In this document: piece by piece, positions 49,922 to 58,152 of the stretch
How the letters are laid out: each line of letters opens with the position of its first letter
Numbering within the stretch: the stretch's first letter is position 1
Assembly (NCBI GenBank): GCA_963783355.1
Contig: CAWANF010000014.1
Location: forward strand, 1 to 64,000
Length of the DNA: 64,000 nucleotides
Reading direction: 5' to 3'
Origin: CAWANF01 sp963783355
Lineage (GTDB): Bacteria > Bacteroidota > Rhodothermia > Balneolales > DATFMH01
Made by a program: the position numbers and the translations under genes
The notes under the pieces: generated by a model
Seen by the model: the letters and a program-made list of their open reading frames with translations, nothing else
What the model was told of the DNA's origin: nothing
The model's database searches: none

Positions 49922-50506
49922 ATGAGCTCGATAACACAAACCATTTCCATTGATAAAATGGAGACGAAAGAAAAAGTTAAAGCGAAAGAGAGAGTCGCAC
50001 AGCCCTATTGGAATCCTTACCTGTCAGGTTTTGGACTGGGGCTGGTTTTATTGGCTGCTTTTGTGATAATGGGTCGAGGATTGGGAGCATCAGGAGCATT
50101 CAGTACCGTTGTTGCAACTGGTGTCAACGCAATAGCCCCGCATCATGCAGAAGGTAACCAGTTCTATCTCAGTTATCTTGGTGACGGGACAACAAGTCCG
50201 TTTAATAGTTGGCTCGTATTTGAAGTTTTGGGCCTGATCGTTGGAGGTTTCATTTCCGGGGCATTAGCCGGTAGAGTTAAAAAAATGACTGAAAAAAGTG
50301 AACATATTTCATTTAAGATGAGATATGTTTATGCTTTTTTTGGTGGAGCCTTGATGGGGATCGGTGCTAAACTGGCACGCGGTTGCACAAGCGGACAAGC
50401 ATTAACCGGCGGTGCTTTGTTGAATGTCGGAAGCTGGATTTTCATGTTAATGGTATTCGCCGGCGCTTATGGTGCCGCTTATTTTGTCAGGAGGCAATGG
50501 TTATGA
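49922..50506 (+). CDS. YeeE/YedE-family sulfur transporter half, first component (operon 1)
   Basis: A 194-residue membrane protein with about five helices and the YeeE/YedE cysteine motif GAKLARGCTSGQALTGGALL. YeeE/YedE proteins (TsuA) move thiosulfate or sulfane sulfur through a pathway of cysteines. Here the family is split into two half-size genes, as in PmpA/PmpB pairs. A soluble N-terminal stretch of about 38 residues precedes the first helix. It overlaps the next gene by four bases. Confidence 0.88.
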   Translation: MSSITQTISIDKMETKEKVKAKERVAQPYWNPYLSGFGLGLVLLAAFVIMGRGLGASGAFSTVVATGVNAIAPHHAEGNQFYLSYLGDGTTSPFNSWLVFEVLGLIVGGFISGALAGRVKKMTEKSEHISFKMRYVYAFFGGALMGIGAKLARGCTSGQALTGGALLNVGSWIFMLMVFAGAYGAAYFVRRQWL

Positions 50507-51108
50507 GTGCACCGTTCTTTAAATTCGGAATGTTCGGAAGTGAAGTCAGTCTGATTATAGCATTTATCATAGGTATTGGCTTCGGTTTCTTCCTGGAAAG
50601 AGCTGGTTTTGGAAGTGCCCGCAAATTGGCAGCTCAATTTTATTTCAGGGATATGGCGGTCTTTAAAGTGATGTTCACGGCCATTGTCACTGCTATGCTG
50701 GGAGTATTTTACCTTTCCTGGATCGGATGGTTAAACCTGTCCCTGATTTATTTGACACCCACCAATATATGGGCGGATCTGGTTGGCGGTTTGATACTGG
50801 GAGTCGGTTTTGTCATCGGTGGATATTGTCCGGGGACTTCGGGCGTGGCATGCGCTACCGGTAAAGTCGACGGATATGTGTTTGTACTCGGGTTGATGTT
50901 CGGAATCTTTATATTTGGCGAGGCTTTCCCATGGATTTCAGGGTTCTTTAATGCCGCATCACTGGGACAAATAACACTTCCGCAACTTTTGGGTATTCCT
51001 TATGGAGTGTTGGTATTCCTCGTTGTGCTAATGGCCCTTGGAGGTTTTCTGCTTGCTGAGAAAGTGGAAAAATATTATGCCCAAAAAGACGCGGAGAAAG
51101 CATTATGA
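50503..51108 (+). CDS. YeeE/YedE-family sulfur transporter half, second component (operon 1)
   Basis: A 201-residue membrane protein with about five helices and the second YeeE/YedE motif, VIGGYCPGTSGVACATGKVDG. The start at 50503 is fixed by a perfect AGGAGG (50489-50494) eight bases upstream and by the ATGA overlap with the first half. It also overlaps the rhodanese-like gene by four bases, so the three are translationally coupled. Confidence 0.88.
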   Translation: MSAPFFKFGMFGSEVSLIIAFIIGIGFGFFLERAGFGSARKLAAQFYFRDMAVFKVMFTAIVTAMLGVFYLSWIGWLNLSLIYLTPTNIWADLVGGLILGVGFVIGGYCPGTSGVACATGKVDGYVFVLGLMFGIFIFGEAFPWISGFFNAASLGQITLPQLLGIPYGVLVFLVVLMALGGFLLAEKVEKYYAQKDAEKAL

Positions 51109-51758
51109 AAAATACATTCACGAAAATGTCGACGCAAAAGAAACTGGGATTGCTTGCCTTGGTTTTGGGATTTTTCGCCATCTTTGCGGGCAGTCCGTAC
51201 GATACAGGTAAGATCACACTAAATGTGAAGGATTTGGCCCTTATCGCCCAGAAAGATTCTGATAATATTTCAGTACAATCTGTCGCCGACTGGATAATAA
51301 AAGGGAATTTAAATTACCAGATTATTGATACCCGGAGTCCACAGGAATATGCCGATTATCATATTCCAATGGCGCGAAATATTCAGATATCTGATTTATT
51401 GGACCAAAATTTTTATCCGACGGATAAAATTATTCTCTATTCCGATAGTAATGAAAAAGCAGCTTTGGGTTGGTTCTTGCTGAAGGCCAAAAAATATAAT
51501 GCTGTATATATCCTGAAGGGTGGCCTGGATGAGTGGAAAAATCAAATTCTCTTCCCGAAACTCCCCGCTAACGCAACAACGGAACAGTTAGCTTCTTTTG
51601 AGAAAGTCAAAGAAGTGAGCAAGTTTTTCGGTGGCACTCCTCAAACAGGAACAAGTACTGGCGAAACTGAGCCAACGATAAAGAGTCTTCCGAAATTAAA
51701 ACTGCCAGCCGCTTTACCGAGCGAAGGACCAAAGAAGAAAAGAAAAGAAGGTTGTTGA
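51105..51758 (+). CDS. Membrane-anchored rhodanese-fold protein with no active-site cysteine and a C-terminal EGC tail (operon 1)
   Basis: A 217-residue protein with an N-terminal signal anchor (LGLLALVLGFFAIFAG) that puts the rest in the periplasm. The rhodanese fold is clear: YQIIDTRSPQEYADYHIPMARN and the late VYILKGGLDEWK. The loop that should hold the catalytic cysteine reads IILYSDSNEKAALG, with no cysteine. The only cysteine in the whole protein is the last residue, in a basic tail ending KKKRKEGC after a 60-residue linker. I infer that the tail cysteine is the sulfur-carrying group. Confidence 0.85.
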   Translation: MKNTFTKMSTQKKLGLLALVLGFFAIFAGSPYDTGKITLNVKDLALIAQKDSDNISVQSVADWIIKGNLNYQIIDTRSPQEYADYHIPMARNIQISDLLDQNFYPTDKIILYSDSNEKAALGWFLLKAKKYNAVYILKGGLDEWKNQILFPKLPANATTEQLASFEKVKEVSKFFGGTPQTGTSTGETEPTIKSLPKLKLPAALPSEGPKKKRKEGC

Positions 51759-51759
51759 T

Positions 51760-51782
51760 ATCCTTTGAAAATTTCAAAGGAT
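51760..51782. terminator. Palindromic hairpin after operon 1
   Basis: ATCCTTTGA-AAATT-TCAAAGGAT directly follows the rhodanese-like stop. It has no T-run. A second hairpin, ATGTGGGGG...CCCCCACAT, at 51819-51844 is followed by A's, so it suits transcripts from the right. Confidence 0.5.
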
Positions 51783-52486
51783 TACGAAGTTTAAATCCCA
51801 TTGTTAAAAGAATACCTATGTGGGGGGTTACCAAATCCCCCACATAAAAATCCGGATGATATTATTCATTTCTTCTAATGTCGATTATTACTTGTATTAA
51901 TCGATTGAAATGACCACCGATAATCCGGAATTCGATTGTTTAAAATATTACTGTTTTTAAAGGAGTCCCGAAATATCCGATGATAATTTATCATATATCG
52001 GGAGAATCTGGCTGACAGAAAACTAAAACCACAAACCATTTCGGGAACTTTTGGGGTATTATGTGGTTCGGATCAAATCTCCAGGTAGGTGTTTTCATAT
52101 TTTTGATATTCCCGTCATTCAAACACCACAATATTTTCAACATATACCCTGATTAAATAAGACAAAGGACCGCACCTCGCATTTTGTCAAACATTAAAGA
52201 CCGCTGGTAAAATCGATAATCCAAAACCAGTCACATTTAATGTAATAACTCTATGGGCCTCACCTCATATGTATCTTTGAAATCTGGTAAATGTGGTTTC
52301 TGCAAGGATGAACAAAGTGCTGAAAATTTGAATATAAGAAGAGCGGTAGTGATTTTTTTGTACGTTAAAATATCAATAATAAACAATATGTTATGTGTTT
52401 TGTATGAATGTGTGTACATCTTGTAGCTATATTAAATTGGCCAATTAATCGTGACTAAATTTTTCACGTAAAGAAATGACAAAATT
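51783..52486. other. Intergenic region between the two molybdoenzyme operons
   Basis: No gene is supported in about 700 bases. It has several small palindromes, including the ATGTGGGGG hairpin at 51819-51844. A 60-codon open frame on the minus strand near 52.3 kb shows no family features. Confidence 0.5.
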
Positions 52487-52585
52487 GGTGTAGCATTTGT
52501 ATTATTTCACATAGTCAATTAGTTATATGGTGGATATCTTACATGGTAAGATGTTTACATAGTAACCAATCGGGAATTTCATAAG
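52487..52585 (+). promoter_or_regulatory. Promoter-operator region of sulfur-molybdoenzyme operon 2
   Basis: Closely matches 45539-45647. It contains the perfect dyad ATCTTAC-ATG-GTAAGAT at 52536-52552 and a second, TTAC-ATA-GTAA. The spacing to the MarR start (33 bases) is the same as in operon 1, so both operons probably respond to the same signal. Confidence 0.78.
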
Positions 52586-53068
52586 ATGTCTTATAATCAG
52601 GTCGATGCAACCCGAATGACGAAGTTAGTATTTACACTGCGCCAGAAGTGTGCTCTTAAGGATGACTATTTTGTACACAAATTTGATATAACCACTTCCG
52701 AGTATACATGCCTTGTTCAGTTTTTCGATAGCAATGTGTTGGGAGTGAAAGAATTATCAAAACGTCTCGGTCTTACATCAGGCGGAGTTACACGTATACT
52801 AACCTCTCTTGAAAATAAAAAAATCATCGATCGTCGTATTTCCCCGGAAGATCGCCGCAATATCAATGTTTATTTGACGGAAAAAGGAATCGATATGATA
52901 AATCGCATTCGTCAGGCTTCCATTGATTTACATGCTGATATTTTGAGTCACATCGCACAAGAACACAGAGAGCCTGTATTAAACGCGCTTGAACAATTGA
53001 TTAATGCGATCGACAATTGGGTCTTAACCCACGAAGATCAGGCAGAATTAGTAAAGAATTTTATTTAG
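52586..53068 (+). CDS. MarR-family regulator with two conserved cysteines (operon 2)
   Basis: A 160-residue paralogue of the regulator at 45648, highly similar throughout (LGVKELSKRLGLTSGGVTRILTSLENKKIIDRR). Its only cysteines are C22 and C42, at the same positions as in the paralogue. It starts the operon and is separated from the molybdoenzyme by only eight bases. Cross-regulation with its paralogue is likely given the shared operator sequence. Confidence 0.87.
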   Translation: MSYNQVDATRMTKLVFTLRQKCALKDDYFVHKFDITTSEYTCLVQFFDSNVLGVKELSKRLGLTSGGVTRILTSLENKKIIDRRISPEDRRNINVYLTEKGIDMINRIRQASIDLHADILSHIAQEHREPVLNALEQLINAIDNWVLTHEDQAELVKNFI

Positions 53069-53076
53069 AGGATAAA

Positions 53077-55416
53077 ATGAGTTCAATTTCCAGACGTGAT
53101 TTTTTAAAAATATCCGGAGCTACAATTGGTGCAGCTGCAACGTTATCCCTCGGTAATTCTAAAGCGGAGGCTGCTGAAAAGAAAAAACCCGGAAAAATAG
53201 AAAGGATTCCAAGTGTCTGCGAACAATGTTTCTGGCGTTGTGGGATCATTGCTACGGTAAAAGATGGAAAATTAGATTATATCGAAGGCAATCCACTTCA
53301 GCCGAATAACCGTGGAAAGATTTGCGCCCGTGGTAATGCGGGTGTCGAATTACTCTATGCAAAAGATCGTCTGAAAAATCCGATGATCCGGGTCGGTGAA
53401 CGGGGAAGTGGCAAATGGAAAGATGTCAGCTGGGAAGAGGCCCTGGATTTTACCGCAGAGAAATTACTTGCTATCACCAAAAAGTATGGAGTTGAAGCAA
53501 ATGCACTTTTCTCTCACGGTGCTTCGGCGTATTTCATAAATGATCTTTATCGTTATTGGGGCACGCCGAATCAGGCCGCTCCCTCATTTGCACAATGTCG
53601 GGGTTCGAGAGACGTCGGCTATGAATTAACCTTCGGAGAGCCCGTAGGTTCACCGGAAAGAGTAGACTTGGCAAATGCAAAAGTTATTACACTTATCGGC
53701 AGTCACCTGGGGGAAAATGTTCATACCGGGCAGTTGTTGGATTTTACTGACGGTATTGCAAATGGAGCTGAGGTAATAGTCGTCGACCCACGTTTTTCTA
53801 CAGCAGCCAGTAAAGCCAAATGGTGGTTGCCTATAAAACCGGGGACAGACACCGCTTTAATCCTGGCATGGATAAATGTGATAATAAAAGAAAAAGGATA
53901 TGACGAAGAGTTTGTCCGCAATTCTACGACCGGTTATTCAAAATTAGCTAATCATGTTGATGAATTTACACCCGAATGGGCAGAGAAAATAACCGAAATT
54001 CCTGCTTCTGATATCCGCGAAACAGCCAGAGCGATGATGCGCGCAAAGCCTGCTGTTACTATTCATCCGGGGCGGCATGTCGCCTGGTATGGAAACGATG
54101 TTCAACGTGCAAGGGCTATGGCCATTTTAACGGCATTGCTCGGGACATGGGGCCAAAAAGGTGGTTATTTCCTGAAATCTGAATTTCCCGCCCATTATAA
54201 TTCTCTGAATATTCCGGATGCACCTAAACCTAAAAGAGAACGAGTTGACGGAGCCGGCTATCGATATCCCTTCGGAAGTCTCGAAGAGGGATTGACACAG
54301 GAACTTGTCAAGGCAACATTAACTCAAAAACCATATCCTATTAAATCCTGGATGATATTCGGGCAAAACATATTTAACAGCATTCCCGATCAAAAAACAA
54401 CAAGGGACGCCATCGATAAATTAGATTTTATGGCCGTTGTTGATGTTCGTCCAACTGAACCGACCTGGTATGCCGATGTCATCTTGCCGGAAGATACTTA
54501 CCTGGAACGGCATGACTATCTGATGACCGTAACGGGCTGGCATAAACAATATGTTGAATTGCGTCAGCCGGTAGTTAAAAGAGTGCATAATACTCGTCCG
54601 GGATGGTGGATTGCGAAAGAATTGGGCAAAAGACTTGGCCTGAAAGCCTATTTCCCCTACGAAGATTATGAAGATGTTATTCGTTATCAGTTGAGAGATT
54701 CCGGAATATCGTATGAGAAATTGAAAAAAGATGGAGTGATAACGTTTCCCGCAAAACCTTATCTGAATCCAGGTGAAAAATATTCATTTAAAACCGCTGA
54801 CAAAAAAGTTCATTTGTATTCAAAAGAATTAGAGGAACTGGGTTTTGATCCGCTGCCCGTTTACGAACCTGTAAATGATCCTCCAAAAGGAACTTTCCGG
54901 CTTGTATATGGAAGGATGCCGGTTCACACACAGGGCAAAACGGAAAGCAATCTCTGGCTGAACACCATAATATCGGAACCTCATCTTTGGATTAACGAAA
55001 CAATCGCAAGAAGTATGGGCCTGAAAAATGAGGATGAAGTGATTGTTGAAAACCAGGATGGTATCAGGTTGGATAAGATAAAAATATTATCGACACCGGG
55101 TATCAGGCCGGATACCGTATTTATTCCTCACGGGTTCGGATTAAATGAAAGAGGCCTGTTGAATTTTACCCGTCGTGAATTATCCGACAATCATCTCATT
55201 ACAAAATATAACGTGGATCCGATTAGCGGAGGAACCGGATTACGAGTGAACTTTGTACGTTTGATTTTGAATGAAAAGGTATTAACTCCAACGGTAGAAA
55301 TTAGTATGACCGGGGTAAATGCCGATAAGGTATCGGGAGTTAAACAAAAGGAAGAAAAAAGAATATTCCATATGCAGCAAAAGAAAAAAGAACCGGCAAT
55401 AAGAGAAGGATGCTAG
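53077..55416 (+). CDS. Molybdopterin oxidoreductase with a C-terminal REGC arm (operon 2)
   Basis: A 779-residue paralogue of the enzyme at 46174. The start at 53077 gives the Tat signal SSISRRDFLKISGATIG. The [4Fe-4S] cysteines are C48-EQC-FWRC and GKICARG. The probable molybdenum-ligand cysteine is in SFAQCRGSRD (about residue 174). After the normal end of the fold (GGTGLRVNFVRLILNE) it continues for 46 more residues: a flexible, charged linker ending KKKEPAIREGC. The same AIREGC ending closes the rhodanese-like protein of this operon. The tail cysteine could accept or deliver sulfane sulfur at the active site; that role is inference. Confidence 0.88.
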   Translation: MSSISRRDFLKISGATIGAAATLSLGNSKAEAAEKKKPGKIERIPSVCEQCFWRCGIIATVKDGKLDYIEGNPLQPNNRGKICARGNAGVELLYAKDRLKNPMIRVGERGSGKWKDVSWEEALDFTAEKLLAITKKYGVEANALFSHGASAYFINDLYRYWGTPNQAAPSFAQCRGSRDVGYELTFGEPVGSPERVDLANAKVITLIGSHLGENVHTGQLLDFTDGIANGAEVIVVDPRFSTAASKAKWWLPIKPGTDTALILAWINVIIKEKGYDEEFVRNSTTGYSKLANHVDEFTPEWAEKITEIPASDIRETARAMMRAKPAVTIHPGRHVAWYGNDVQRARAMAILTALLGTWGQKGGYFLKSEFPAHYNSLNIPDAPKPKRERVDGAGYRYPFGSLEEGLTQELVKATLTQKPYPIKSWMIFGQNIFNSIPDQKTTRDAIDKLDFMAVVDVRPTEPTWYADVILPEDTYLERHDYLMTVTGWHKQYVELRQPVVKRVHNTRPGWWIAKELGKRLGLKAYFPYEDYEDVIRYQLRDSGISYEKLKKDGVITFPAKPYLNPGEKYSFKTADKKVHLYSKELEELGFDPLPVYEPVNDPPKGTFRLVYGRMPVHTQGKTESNLWLNTIISEPHLWINETIARSMGLKNEDEVIVENQDGIRLDKIKILSTPGIRPDTVFIPHGFGLNERGLLNFTRRELSDNHLITKYNVDPISGGTGLRVNFVRLILNEKVLTPTVEISMTGVNADKVSGVKQKEEKRIFHMQQKKKEPAIREGC

Positions 55417-55425
55417 GAGAAGAAT

Positions 55426-56154
55426 ATGAGTAAATATGCAATGGTAATAGATATGGACCGATGCATTTCGTGTCATGCATGCGAAGTAGCTTGTCGGTCA
55501 CATTATGATGTTCCGGTTCCTCACTATAGAAATTGGGTTCATGAATTGCGGCCGGAAGGTGTCTATCCGGATGTCAAAAAAGTAAGTTATGTCGGATTAT
55601 GCAATCACTGTGATGATGCACCATGCGTAAAAGCTTGTCCAACAGGAGCAACCTATAAAAGAGATGATGGTGTTGTGGTTGTCGATAAGGATTTATGTAT
55701 CGGCTGCGGACTTTGTATCGATGCATGTCCCTACGGCGCACGCTATATAAATCCCAACGATAATAAGGTTGACAAATGCGATTTCTGCATCGACAGGGTA
55801 TCAGAAGGTTTGGAACCTGCCTGTGTTGCAACTTGTATTGCAAGTGCAAGAATATTCGGTGACCTTGATGATCCTAATTCAGATGTTTCAAAGCTTGTTG
55901 CAAGTGGCGCCCGTCCTAATGTTTCTGAAGAAGTTGATGTTGGGCCAAATATTTACTACCTGGATAGTCATAACGATTTTCCAGTTGTACAAGCTGCGTT
56001 CCCGCCTAAAATTCCAAAGATGCCAACACCACAAAAATTATGGTCTAAAGTCCTTAGGCCTCTGTTCTATATTGCTATAGGTGCGAGTTTCCTTGGACAA
56101 TTAGCGGCGTTTGCTGCTCAATTAGTAAAAGGCGAAAGCGAAATTAAGGAGTAA
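55426..56154 (+). CDS. Ferredoxin-like beta subunit with C-terminal membrane anchor (operon 2)
   Basis: A 242-residue subunit with four [4Fe-4S] cysteine sets: CISCHACEVACR, CNHCDDAPCVKACPTG, CIGCGLCIDACPYG and CDFCIDRVSEGLEPACVATC. Unlike its operon 1 counterpart it has a C-terminal helix (VLRPLFYIAIGASFLGQLAAFAAQ), as in formate dehydrogenase-N beta subunit. It pairs with the cytochrome b subunit that follows. Confidence 0.92.
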   Translation: MSKYAMVIDMDRCISCHACEVACRSHYDVPVPHYRNWVHELRPEGVYPDVKKVSYVGLCNHCDDAPCVKACPTGATYKRDDGVVVVDKDLCIGCGLCIDACPYGARYINPNDNKVDKCDFCIDRVSEGLEPACVATCIASARIFGDLDDPNSDVSKLVASGARPNVSEEVDVGPNIYYLDSHNDFPVVQAAFPPKIPKMPTPQKLWSKVLRPLFYIAIGASFLGQLAAFAAQLVKGESEIKE

Positions 56155-56157
56155 GCT

Positions 56158-57033
56158 ATGGGCCAGAGAACAAGTAAATTAAATGAAGATATCAAATTAG
56201 ATCACGATCTGTTACAGAGTCACAGGCATTTGACATTCGAAGAAAAGAGGGTGCTTGCCAGCCGTGTAATGAAGAAACATGGTGTTGCAGGCGTAACACT
56301 GCATTGGGTAAATGCCATATCCTGGTTCTTCCTGATTTTTACAGGTGCGGCCTTACTGTCGGCCGATTACCTGAGAGTGGTGCCCGAATGGTATCTCGAT
56401 ATGATGAATGGGATATTCGGAACAAGAGGTGCATTGCTGCACTTTCATATTACCATTGGTGTTTTATGGGTATCCACACTTCTGTTATATGGAATATTTG
56501 GCTATAAAAATTATCTGCTTGACTTTGTTAAACACGATTTAACGGTGGATAAAGACGATATCAAATGGTTCCCGGCAAAGGTTAAAAACCTGATGGGAAA
56601 AATCAGTCATTATGAAATGCCTCCACAGGGAACCTATAATGCCGGACAAAAAGCATATGCCATTGTAGTAGCATTTAGTACCATTTTATTAGTTATCACC
56701 GGCCCCATCATGGCTTTTCATATAGGATCGACGATAGTTATACAATGGGCCATGATGCTACATTTTGTCGCGACTATGTCTGTGTTTGCTGGGGTCTTTG
56801 TTCATGTTTATATGGCAGCACTTTTCCCGGAAGAGAGGCCAGCATTCTTTTCAATGATTACCGGAAAAGTCAATGAATTGTACGCCTATCTCCATCATTA
56901 CAAATGGTGGCAGGAAATAAAAACCCAGGAGCATGAATTCATTGCAGAAGAGCTTGAAAAAGATGGTGTTCATCTGCCGGAACTGGACGAGTGCAAAAAC
57001 ATTAAAGATCACACGATTACTAAAAAAGCTTAG
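56158..57033 (+). CDS. FdnI-like cytochrome b membrane subunit (operon 2)
   Basis: A 291-residue gamma subunit of the formate-dehydrogenase/thiosulfate-reductase type. It has four helices and haem-ligand histidines in VTLHWVNAISW, LLHFHITIG, MLHFVATMS and VHVYMAALFPEE. The TYNAGQKAYA segment is a family hallmark. It connects the [4Fe-4S] chain to the quinone pool through two b haems, unlike the haem-free NrfD of operon 1. Confidence 0.9.
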   Translation: MGQRTSKLNEDIKLDHDLLQSHRHLTFEEKRVLASRVMKKHGVAGVTLHWVNAISWFFLIFTGAALLSADYLRVVPEWYLDMMNGIFGTRGALLHFHITIGVLWVSTLLLYGIFGYKNYLLDFVKHDLTVDKDDIKWFPAKVKNLMGKISHYEMPPQGTYNAGQKAYAIVVAFSTILLVITGPIMAFHIGSTIVIQWAMMLHFVATMSVFAGVFVHVYMAALFPEERPAFFSMITGKVNELYAYLHHYKWWQEIKTQEHEFIAEELEKDGVHLPELDECKNIKDHTITKKA

Positions 57034-57052
57034 ATATGATTGGAGAAAGGTT

Positions 57053-57562
57053 ATGAAAAAGAAATTGTGGAATCCGGTCTATGGAGGTATGGTAATAGGC
57101 CTGGCCATTATTCTTACTTTTTTTGTTTCGGGCAGAGGCCTCGGAGCATCGGGCGCCATGACCGACTTTGCTGTATGGATTCAAAATTTGTTCGCTCCGT
57201 CACTCAATCAATCCAGCCAGTATTTTTCCAGGTATGTCGCAAACGGGGCTAATCCGCTTTTTGATTACCTGGTGTTTATGGCCATAGGAATTATGATAGG
57301 CAGTTTTCTGGCCGGCATGGTATCTAAAGACTTGAAATTTGAAGTATTAAAGGGACCTAATATCTCAAATAAAGGGAGACTATGGTATGCTCTTGCCGGC
57401 GGAATATTAGTTGGTTATGCTGCAAGGATGGCAAGAGGTTGCACCAGCGGACAAGCTCTCGTTGGAGGCGCTGAATTGTCGGTAGGATCGTGGGCTTTCA
57501 TGTTTTCAATTTTTATCGGGGGATTTGCAGTGGCATACTTTATTAGGAGGGAATGGATATGA
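57053..57562 (+). CDS. YeeE/YedE-family sulfur transporter half, first component (operon 2)
   Basis: A 169-residue membrane protein with the motif AARMARGCTSGQALVGGAEL, paralogous to the gene at 49922. The start at 57053 follows GGAGAAAGG and matches the length of the paralogue without its soluble N-terminus; upstream frame translates the cytochrome gene and is excluded. It overlaps the next gene by four bases. Confidence 0.87.
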   Translation: MKKKLWNPVYGGMVIGLAIILTFFVSGRGLGASGAMTDFAVWIQNLFAPSLNQSSQYFSRYVANGANPLFDYLVFMAIGIMIGSFLAGMVSKDLKFEVLKGPNISNKGRLWYALAGGILVGYAARMARGCTSGQALVGGAELSVGSWAFMFSIFIGGFAVAYFIRREWI

Positions 57563-58152
57563 TTGGACCATTAGTAAAAAACGGAATTATTTCAAATGAT
57601 ATTAATTACATAGCCGCTGTATTAATAGGAGTTTTGTTCGGATATGCTTTACAGCGTTCCGGTTTTACAAACTCAAAAAAGATTGCATCCGCATTTTTTT
57701 TGAAAGATGTTGATGTACCCGTAGTGATGTTTTCTGCCATAATTACAGCTTCGTTAGGCCTTTGGGGAATGTCCCTTTTAGGATTGATTGATCCCGGTAA
57801 AATATATTTTCTTCCATCCTATTTGTTACCAATGATTGTTGCCGGGTTTATTTTCGGCATAGGAATGGCCGTTGGCGGATTTTGTCCGGGGACATCTCTT
57901 GCTTCCATGGTAACAGGGAAAATAGACGCCATGGTCTTCGTAGGTGGATTTTTAATAGGAAGTTTATTGTTCGGCGATTTTTACCCGTTATGGGATAAAT
58001 TTTACAACTCGGGCGCAAATGGAGTCTGGCGCATAGATCAATTGCTAAATATCAATTTAGGTCTGGCTATTCTGATAATTACGCTTTTAGGGGTTTTTGG
58101 CAGTATCGGGATGCGGAAATTACAATATAAATTCTGGGGTAAAAATGATTAA
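57559..58152 (+). CDS. YeeE/YedE-family sulfur transporter half, second component (operon 2)
   Basis: A 197-residue membrane protein with VGGFCPGTSLASMVTGKIDAM, paralogous to the gene at 50503. An AGGAGG at 57545-57550 fits the ATG at 57559 (spacing eight) but not the one at 57553 (spacing two), which decides the start; this matches the ATGA overlap of operon 1. The rhodanese-like gene starts within its end. Confidence 0.87.
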   Translation: MIGPLVKNGIISNDINYIAAVLIGVLFGYALQRSGFTNSKKIASAFFLKDVDVPVVMFSAIITASLGLWGMSLLGLIDPGKIYFLPSYLLPMIVAGFIFGIGMAVGGFCPGTSLASMVTGKIDAMVFVGGFLIGSLLFGDFYPLWDKFYNSGANGVWRIDQLLNINLGLAILIITLLGVFGSIGMRKLQYKFWGKND

